Positions 8,001 to 11,968 of a stretch of DNA of 11,968 nt are shown here, piece by piece. A program made the position numbers and the translations under genes. Position 1 is the first letter of the stretch, and every line of letters begins with the position of its first letter. This stretch comes from Spirochaeta sp. (lineage in GTDB: Bacteria; Spirochaetota; Spirochaetia; DSM-2461). The notes beneath the pieces are model-generated. The model worked only from the letters and a program-made list of their open reading frames with translations. It ran no database searches and was not told where the DNA came from. The stretch spans positions 1 to 11,968 of the forward strand of contig JAUVIY010000049.1 of NCBI GenBank assembly GCA_030592625.1, given 5' to 3'.

Positions 8001-9580
8001 CGGTTGAGGATGATTTTCAGAACCTGAACATAGTAGAGGGACAGGTGGTCGAACAGCGCATCGAATTTCTCGCCGAACCGCGCCAGAGGTCCCCTTTTAT
8101 GTTCCACCGCCAGAATCCGGGCTGAAAGCCAGGGTACGATGATGATTGCCGTCACAGCCGACGAGGAGAGAGCGAAAACCAGAACCCAGGAGACTTCTTT
8201 CAGAATCGCTCCGGCCAATCCTGAAAGAAAGAGAATCGGGATGAAAACCGACAGGGATGTGCTGGTGGAGGCCAGAACCGCTCCGCCCACCTCGGCGGCA
8301 CCCAGGGACGCCGCTTCAACAGCATTCCGCCCGAGCTTGCGGTGACGAATGGTGTTTTCCAGAATGACGATGGAAGCGTCGACAATCATGCCGATGGAAA
8401 CCGTCAGCCCTGCCAGGGTCATCATATTCAGGCTCATTCCCCGGGCCCGCATCAGGAGAAATGAGAGAAAAATCGTAAAGGGAATCGAGAGGGAGACGAT
8501 CAGCGCGGCTCGCAAGTCGTGGAGGAACAGCAGAAGAACAACGACGGCCAGAAGACCGCCGAGCCAGGCCGATTTGCTCACCGATTTCAGTGTGATCCCT
8601 ATGGTTTCGGCATTGTCGATCACAGGAACGAAGCGAATACCGCCGCCGGTTTCCTCTTCGATGGATTTTTGAAGGTTTTTCACCTCTGCCACAAGGGTTT
8701 CGGTGTCCCCGCCGGGACGTTTCATGATGTCCAACACCACGGTCCGGTGTCCGCCGGAAAGGGTACGAAACTCCGGGTTCTCATACCCCATTTCGATAAC
8801 TGCAACATCCTCGAGATAGACAGGATTGCCGTCGTCGGCATAACCCACGGGCTGACGGCCTACCTGCCGCAGTTCCGAATATTGGCCATCCGACTGAAGG
8901 GAAAGACGGTCGGCCCCCATCAGAACGTATCCTGCGGGAACAGATCCCTGACCTCTTTTTACGGCGGCAAATGCCTCCAGGGCGGTGATGTCCATGGCAT
9001 CGAGTTTTCCGGGATCCAGTTCCACTCTCAGCGCCGGTTCTTCGACGCCCCGTGCATAAACAGCCGAAACGTCCGTCAGACGGCTGAACCGTGGAATGAA
9101 CTCTTCATTGAGCAGCAGGGCAAAAACACCCACTTCCAGAGTGGATTCCACCAGGCAGGTGTAAACCGGGAGAAGCGAGGTGCCCAGCTCGAAGAGCCGG
9201 GAGCTGCCGGCCAGGCCTTCGGGAAGTTCGGAACCTGCGTTGCTGATCTTGTCCCGGATGTCGTTTTTCTTAGCCTCGATATCGGCATCCCAGTCCATCG
9301 TAAGGAATATCATGGAGACTCCGTCCTGGGACTCGGAGAAAATCTTGCGTATGCCGTTAATGAGGCTGAATTCCTTCTCCAGGGGTTCGGTGACATCTCG
9401 TTCCACCACTTCGGGAGAGGCTCCCGGATAAACGGTGAGAATCAGGACTTCAGGCTTTTCGATATTCGCCAGAAGATCCCGGGGCATACCCTGGAAAGAC
9501 AGTAGGCCGAAAAGAGCCAGGGAAATGAGTAATATGCCGATAACCGCTGGATGCCGTATGGCATAATCGGCGATTTTCAT
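5063..9580 (-). CDS. RND efflux pump fused to a TolC-family outer-membrane factor
   Basis: One unbroken 1505-codon frame. Residues 1-1030 are a full AcrB-type RND permease: TM1 about 11-29, a first periplasmic porter region, TM2-TM6 about 336-488, TM7 about 529-549, a second porter region, and TM8-TM12 about 863-1018. In TM4 the proton-relay motif is GMIVDASIVILEN (397-409), with one Asp (401) where AcrB has two. In TM10, VVNNAIVLVEF (931-941) has Asn where AcrB has Lys940. After a polar linker, a hydrophobic segment (1046-1063) ends in AKLGA|EE, a plausible signal peptidase I site after Ala1069. Residues 1070-1505 are a complete outer-membrane factor with two repeats: FEQPLFTWGK (1173-1182) and its counterpart STLFDSGRSRSDI (1388-1400), and RNFEEG (1245-1250) and WESGY (1460-1464), which match the usual adaptor-contact tips. 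The ATG overlaps the adaptor stop (ATGA). Permeases and OMFs are normally separate genes. The substrate is unknown. Confidence 0.93.
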   Translation of the reverse strand: MKIADYAIRHPAVIGILLISLALFGLLSFQGMPRDLLANIEKPEVLILTVYPGASPEVVERDVTEPLEKEFSLINGIRKIFSESQDGVSMIFLTMDWDADIEAKKNDIRDKISNAGSELPEGLAGSSRLFELGTSLLPVYTCLVESTLEVGVFALLLNEEFIPRFSRLTDVSAVYARGVEEPALRVELDPGKLDAMDITALEAFAAVKRGQGSVPAGYVLMGADRLSLQSDGQYSELRQVGRQPVGYADDGNPVYLEDVAVIEMGYENPEFRTLSGGHRTVVLDIMKRPGGDTETLVAEVKNLQKSIEEETGGGIRFVPVIDNAETIGITLKSVSKSAWLGGLLAVVVLLLFLHDLRAALIVSLSIPFTIFLSFLLMRARGMSLNMMTLAGLTVSIGMIVDASIVILENTIRHRKLGRNAVEAASLGAAEVGGAVLASTSTSLSVFIPILFLSGLAGAILKEVSWVLVFALSSSAVTAIIIVPWLSARILAVEHKRGPLARFGEKFDALFDHLSLYYVQVLKIILNRKGFVLVLAAVLVAASLAVLGMLGGEFLSAPDMNEFELSVRLPAGYNLEKAEAKMAEIAAAVALEVPEIETDLWYAGLGDSAIFIESGNPIEGYGRVRLVRTVKRNRSVFDIVSHLNRVLPAKITDADITVRNGGLAKQINYATEGAGFRVELFGADWDDVLEAAGAVRILMEDDPLIERASLNVRLDRDMLSINLDRVSTGRMAVDPTAAGRNLRILFAGEEAGTLKTESESYPIFIDSSLAGRNIPSGILGRIRIRNAAGTSIPYSAFSRQERQPTTDSIPHSDRLPSILVVGELVESDLTAIRGRIEPMLQTSSLPPGVSWRITGVADVMGDTFRNLLISLGIAIFLVYAVMVVQFERFTQPFIIMGAVPFILIGVALSLTAFGGRITMMSFFGVIALGGMVVNNAIVLVEFTNQRRREGLGIRDAVLEAAQIRLKPILITTLTTLLGLIPLAFSLGEGSQIYAPLGQVIGGGLITSTLITLGLVPLLYEWVEERREKAIAASDELNEKPEGGAGRFPVLPLIVAALLVLQGIGPAKLGAEEGSPWNVEELTVMALVNDPDLLAARYDARSAAERLRGARAERGPTVDLELGASYLSDPLLSVPAGALGSLDLGLPGGPVVMPSDDIDIWGRANDFRYDLTAVFEQPLFTWGKISSGIDVAEAGTAAAGWYARSRENELRSGILIALESLVVVERMLKLTVDQEEFGSRLADLTLRNFEEGFLLESEYRDTRNRLQQILLTASSLRNERQNLLLDLEQVTGLSNLQMELLDFPMVDDSLNTYLPESAEVLITAAWSSNPDIMALSSLENMARAELGMARGGAAAKPDLAFRTEFGYGGGFDRIPDDINGTWRVTIGARSTLFDSGRSRSDIRSAEANLEAAGARAEGGRRTVESFIRSTLYSMNLNRDNIGYYIGLRNTDTSRAAQKQSSWESGYGREEEWLLAELDSLASELRRLREVLEYIRRYRQLRQVAGLE
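6374..6493 (-). other. Internal signal-peptide-like linker joining RND and OMF halves
   Basis: This covers residues 1030-1069 of the fusion. A charged stretch with a final Arg1045 precedes an 18-residue hydrophobic run (FPVLPLIVAALLVLQGIG). Pro-Ala-Lys-Leu-Gly-Ala then gives small/neutral residues at -3 and -1 before Glu1070. This has the n-, h- and c-regions of a Sec signal peptide, but it is placed after the cytoplasmic C-terminus of a 12-helix permease. An in-frame GTG (6439-6437) preceded by GGCAGG with 6 nt spacing, and an in-frame TTG (codon 1035), could also serve as internal starts for a separate OMF. Confidence 0.6.
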
Positions 9581-10650
9581 CCGTCGGTACCGCTCAGAAT
9601 GCGGAGCTCGGTGCCTTCCCGGAGGAAGTGCTGACCTTCAACGATGAAGCGGCCGCCCTCCCATTCGCCGGGAACCACAACATAACCTGACGACAAGAAG
9701 GGGACCTCCAGTTCGAGGCGTCTGGCCCGTCCTTCGGAATCTACCGACCAGATCCACTTCCCTCCGCCGAGGGCCGATTCCGGCAGGGTTAAGACCTCAT
9801 CCCGGACATCCAGAACAAACTCCACATAGAGAAGCATTCCGGGAAGCAGAAACAACCGGGCACTCTCGTCGGGGAGTATTCTGCAGGTGACGGTGAATGT
9901 ACGGGTTGCCGGGTCAATCCAGGGAGCCACCGAACGGATTTGCGCTTCCAGGGGTGAATCGGGAAAGCTGTCGGCTGCGGCCCTGACGGCAGGGTCGCCG
10001 GTATTGAATGCCGGGTAGTAAGCCGCCGGGAGCCTTACCGCCACTTCCAGGTTGTCAAGTGATCCGACGGTATAGAGGGGTGTTCCGGCATCCGGGGCCA
10101 CAAGAGAACCGACATTGACATGTCGTACCAGAACCACACCCACCACCGGTGAATGAACCAGGGTCCAGTCAAAACGCAGCTTCGCAGCAGCGGACTGGGC
10201 TTCGGCTGCGGTATGGGCGGCTCGGGCTTCTTCCCAATTCTGCCGGGTTGAATTACCGGCGGTGAATAAGCGGTCGATACGTTCCCATGTGGAGGCGGCA
10301 TTGACATAAACCGCTTCCGCCCGTATCAAATCGAATTTATAGGCCTCCCGATCAATTTCCGCCAACAGGCTTCCCTCTTCCACCGCATCCCCCACTTCGG
10401 CGAACAGGGCAGTAATGGAACCGGCAACCTTCGGCAGGAGAGTCACCTGATTGGCCGATTTCAGGTTTCCATAGGCCGAAAGTGTTTCTTCGAGTCTTCT
10501 CTTCACGGGCTTTTCCACCCGAACCGGAGTCGGCGGTGGTGGGACCGCCCTTCCGATGCCTGATATTGTCAGAAACCGCGCCAGAATGACGATGGCAATA
10601 ATAAGTAGAATAAAAGATGCCTGAATAAAGCGACGTCTGCCGTTACGCAT
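9577..10650 (-). CDS. RND efflux periplasmic adaptor (membrane fusion protein, HlyD/AcrA type)
   Basis: This 357-residue adaptor links the inner-membrane pump to the outer-membrane channel. An N-terminal basic stretch and membrane anchor (about 5-29) are followed by a proline-rich spacer (37-42). There is no lipobox cysteine, so it is probably held by the uncleaved anchor. The lipoyl half-motifs are near 68-100 (VTLLPKVAGSI and a GDAVEEGSLLAEID turn) and 165-195 (VHSPVVGVV and GSLVAPDAGTPLYTV). A short alpha-hairpin lies between them (about 101-160). The beta-barrel domain is about 200-285 and the membrane-proximal domain about 286-357. The ATG lies 2 nt after the regulator stop, with GGGGGAAA just upstream inside the regulator end. 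The TGA stop overlaps the pump ATG by 4 bases. Tight coupling to the RND-OMF gene makes it the dedicated partner. Confidence 0.94.
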   Translation of the reverse strand: MRNGRRRFIQASFILLIIAIVILARFLTISGIGRAVPPPPTPVRVEKPVKRRLEETLSAYGNLKSANQVTLLPKVAGSITALFAEVGDAVEEGSLLAEIDREAYKFDLIRAEAVYVNAASTWERIDRLFTAGNSTRQNWEEARAAHTAAEAQSAAAKLRFDWTLVHSPVVGVVLVRHVNVGSLVAPDAGTPLYTVGSLDNLEVAVRLPAAYYPAFNTGDPAVRAAADSFPDSPLEAQIRSVAPWIDPATRTFTVTCRILPDESARLFLLPGMLLYVEFVLDVRDEVLTLPESALGGGKWIWSVDSEGRARRLELEVPFLSSGYVVVPGEWEGGRFIVEGQHFLREGTELRILSGTDG

Positions 10651-10652
10651 AA

Positions 10653-11264
10653 CTATTTCCCCCTGACCAGCCGGTGGGACTGCCGCCGGCCCTCTTCGGA
10701 CAGAATCCCGGTGAACATCACCGTTTCCACGAATTCCGAAAGGGATTTAACTTCACCTTCCATCAACGTCGAATCCCGCCGGCCCCAGACGACAATGAGG
10801 GTCACCATCACTTCCGACAGGGATCGGATCGGCAAATCCTTCCTGAGCAGTCCTTTTCGGATCCCTTCACCGAAGAAGCAGGTGAAGGCTTCCACATATC
10901 GAGATTTTAGCTCTGAAAAGAAGAACTCCTGATCCTCCCCAGACAAAATCATACCTTCCGGACCATAAGACAGCTCTACGACTTCCCGGCCGATGTCGAG
11001 GATAGCACCTCCCCGTTCCACATAGTCTCTGTCTGTATCGTCGACAATGAGGAACAGACGCGCCGCGAAATCCCGCATCTGACGTTCGATACAGCTTTTC
11101 CATATGTCCCTTTTGCCACCGGGGAAATGGTTGTACAACGTCTTGCGGCTCAGTCCCATGTGATCTGCTAAAGTCTTCATACGCAACCCTTGGTAGGAGA
11201 ACTGCCTGAAAAGCCTGTCGGCGGCATCGAGAATGCGTTCCCGGGTCTGTTGATTTTGTTTCAT
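10653..11264 (-). CDS. TetR/AcrR-family transcriptional regulator
   Basis: This is a 203-residue one-domain-plus-ligand-domain repressor type. The N-terminal DNA-binding part reads QTRERILDAADRLF, then a helix-turn-helix about 31-47 (TLADHMGLSRKTLYNHF), which is the family signature with the typical LYNHF end. The remaining roughly 150 residues are helical and variable, as expected for the ligand and dimer domain; the ligand cannot be told. It heads the efflux operon and the adaptor starts 2 nt after its stop, so it very likely regulates itself and the pump. I chose ATG 11264. An in-frame GTG at 11273 would add three residues, but it would sit at the predicted transcription start. The leader would be very short, with only a weak AGTGG before the ATG. 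Confidence 0.92.
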   Translation of the reverse strand: MKQNQQTRERILDAADRLFRQFSYQGLRMKTLADHMGLSRKTLYNHFPGGKRDIWKSCIERQMRDFAARLFLIVDDTDRDYVERGGAILDIGREVVELSYGPEGMILSGEDQEFFFSELKSRYVEAFTCFFGEGIRKGLLRKDLPIRSLSEVMVTLIVVWGRRDSTLMEGEVKSLSEFVETVMFTGILSEEGRRQSHRLVRGK

Positions 11265-11276
11265 TGCTGCCACTTT

Positions 11277-11303
11277 TTACACACTAATGCATATTTTGTG
11301 TAA
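11277..11303. promoter_or_regulatory. Putative TetR-family operator (27-bp inverted repeat)
   Basis: TTACACA (11277-11283) and TGTGTAA (11297-11303) are perfect 7-bp inverted arms around 13 bp that include the palindrome ATGCAT. The size fits TetR-family sites. It fills the whole spacer and -10 region of the promoter in front of the TetR gene, so binding would block RNA polymerase. That the neighbouring regulator is the protein that binds is inference. Confidence 0.6.
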
Positions 11304-11309
11304 TGTCAA
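11281..11309 (-). promoter_or_regulatory. Predicted sigma-70 promoter of the efflux operon
   Basis: A perfect -35 TTGACA (11309-11304) is followed by a 17-bp spacer and TAGTGT (11286-11281), which keeps the three most conserved -10 bases (T1, A2, T6). The start of transcription would fall near 11275-11273, giving a leader of only about 10 nt before the ATG of the regulator. Confidence 0.55.
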
Positions 11310-11310
11310 G

Positions 11311-11341
11311 AAAAAAACCTTCGACAAATGATACCAAAGGT
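11311..11341 (-). terminator. Likely intrinsic terminator after the rhodanese gene
   Basis: On the minus strand, ACCTTTGG (11341-11334) can pair with TCGAAGGT (11324-11317) in an 8-bp stem with two G-T pairs around a 9-nt loop. A run of six to seven T (to 11311) follows directly. The stem is modest, with few GC pairs. It lies about 85 nt after the rhodanese stop and just before the efflux promoter, a sensible place to insulate the two units. Confidence 0.5.
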
Positions 11342-11380
11342 CAACAACTACCTGTAAAGCAGACAATTTGGGGGGTAGCG

Positions 11381-11392
11381 CTCCTATAGGAG
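11381..11392. repeat. Perfect 12-bp palindrome CTCCTATAGGAG
   Basis: CTCCTATAGGAG is a perfect inverted repeat in the non-coding gap between the rhodanese and TetR genes. No T-run follows on either strand, so it does not look like a terminator. It may be a protein-binding site or chance. Confidence 0.4.
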
Positions 11393-11426
11393 GCATCTTT
11401 AGCTTGAGTTGATTTTCGTTCTGTTT

Positions 11427-11849
11427 TTAAGCGGTAAGTTTTTTCATCCGGGCGAGGGTTCCACCGACGTGAATAGATGTAAAACCCATGGATTTCATGA
11501 TTCGCACAGCCTGTTTTGCTCTGGATCCGGAAGCACAGTAGATGATTTTGGAGGGTTCCTTGTCGCCGAGACGTTTGACGCTTTTCGATATTTTTTCCAC
11601 GGGAACGTTCATCGCCCCGGAGAAGTGACCCGCGCGGAACTCGGCGACCGTTCTCACATCGATTACCATTGATTCGGGAAGAATCTCCTTGAGCTTTTCT
11701 GCACTTTTCCCCGAAAATATCATCTTCGAATAGCCATAGATGACAAGCCCGACAAGGGCAACGGCGCCGATAACCGTCGGACCGAGCAATCTCAATGCCG
11801 CGGCTATGGGTATGGACAGAGGGTACAAAAGTGCATTGCCGTTTGTCAT
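11427..11849 (-). CDS. Membrane-anchored rhodanese-like sulfurtransferase
   Basis: This is a single-domain rhodanese of 140 residues as read from ATG 11849. A membrane segment (about 22-41, LGPTVIGAVALVGLVIYGY) precedes the domain, which would place the domain on the outer face of the inner membrane if the N-terminus is inside. The domain shows VIDVRTVAEFRAGHFSGAMNVP (62-83, first half quoted by motif: Asp64, Arg66, Glu70, Gly74-His75). The active loop CASGSR follows, with Cys105 as the persulfide-carrying residue. The family moves sulfane sulfur to thiol or cyanide acceptors; the physiological acceptor here is unknown. The start is uncertain: no Shine-Dalgarno is seen before 11849, and a TTG at 11795 (just before the membrane segment) would avoid overlap with the possible plus-strand gene. 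A likely terminator follows downstream. Confidence 0.85.
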   Translation of the reverse strand: MTNGNALLYPLSIPIAAALRLLGPTVIGAVALVGLVIYGYSKMIFSGKSAEKLKEILPESMVIDVRTVAEFRAGHFSGAMNVPVEKISKSVKRLGDKEPSKIIYCASGSRAKQAVRIMKSMGFTSIHVGGTLARMKKLTA

Positions 11850-11968
11850 CGGGGTCTATTTCGGGTTGTCCATACTCCTCAGTCTCGTTGGATTCCTGAA
11901 ACTGGCGGTCAATGATTTTTTCTACCGAAATATACTCATATTCAGGATCGCAGGTTCTGCATACCTGC
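11812..11968 (+). CDS. Possible membrane protein, N-terminal part only
   Basis: A plus-strand frame is open from 11740 to the right edge, with ATGs at 11740, 11806 and 11812. From 11812 it begins MDRGYKSALPFVIGVYFGLS and continues with a strongly hydrophobic helix (residues about 9-32) and then a basic, mixed stretch. This looks like the signal anchor or first helix of a membrane protein, but no family is recognised and no Shine-Dalgarno is seen. It would be divergent from, and overlap by 38 bp, the rhodanese gene read from 11849. The exactly antisense minus-strand frame is also open here and gives an acidic, cysteine-containing peptide, so the coding strand is not settled. Confidence 0.35.
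   Translation, partial: MDRGYKSALPFVIGVYFGLSILLSLVGFLKLAVNDFFYRNILIFRIAGSAYL

Noticed and set aside
8519..9505. 328-codon plus-strand open frame opposite the RND half
   Set aside because: It is an antisense shadow of a well-supported RND permease; composition is unlike a real protein.

Overview
The window reads as chromosomal DNA of a Gram-negative-type (double-membrane) bacterium of moderate, slightly high GC content. The evidence for two membranes is a tripartite RND efflux system with an outer-membrane TolC-like channel. The style of the type IIA topoisomerase pair (short GyrB-like subunit without an inserted domain, EGQSA variant of the Toprim motif, parE-parC order) recalls spirochaetes, but that placement is an impression and not a proof. 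Every confidently called gene lies on the minus strand, so the region is read from right to left.

Right edge (about 11968-11427): a small membrane-anchored rhodanese-like sulfurtransferase on the minus strand. Its 5' end overlaps the start of a possible plus-strand membrane-protein gene that leaves the window. Between the rhodanese gene and the next gene (11426-11265) are a perfect 12-bp palindrome, a likely intrinsic terminator, and a strong -35 box followed by a 27-bp inverted repeat that looks like a TetR-family operator.

Centre (11264-3767): an efflux operon. It starts with a TetR/AcrR-type regulator, followed after 2 nt by a periplasmic adaptor (membrane fusion protein). An ATGA stop/start overlap then leads into one unbroken 1505-codon gene. 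That gene encodes a complete RND inner-membrane pump (about residues 1-1030), a short linker with a signal-peptide-like hydrophobic segment ending in a possible signal peptidase I site (about 1046-1069), and a complete TolC-family outer-membrane factor (about 1070-1505). The whole tripartite pump is therefore made from two reading frames. A major-facilitator transporter follows after 102 bp and may share the transcript.

Left (3644-1): parE and parC of DNA topoisomerase IV, joined end to end with no intervening base. parC runs off the left edge. A 122-bp gap without a convincing terminator or promoter separates this pair from the transporter.

The inferred logic is that the TetR protein binds the palindrome over its own promoter and so controls itself and the pump; a toxic ligand would release it. 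The most unusual item is the RND-OMF fusion, whose two halves belong in different membranes and which only makes topological sense if the internal signal sequence is used and probably cleaved.
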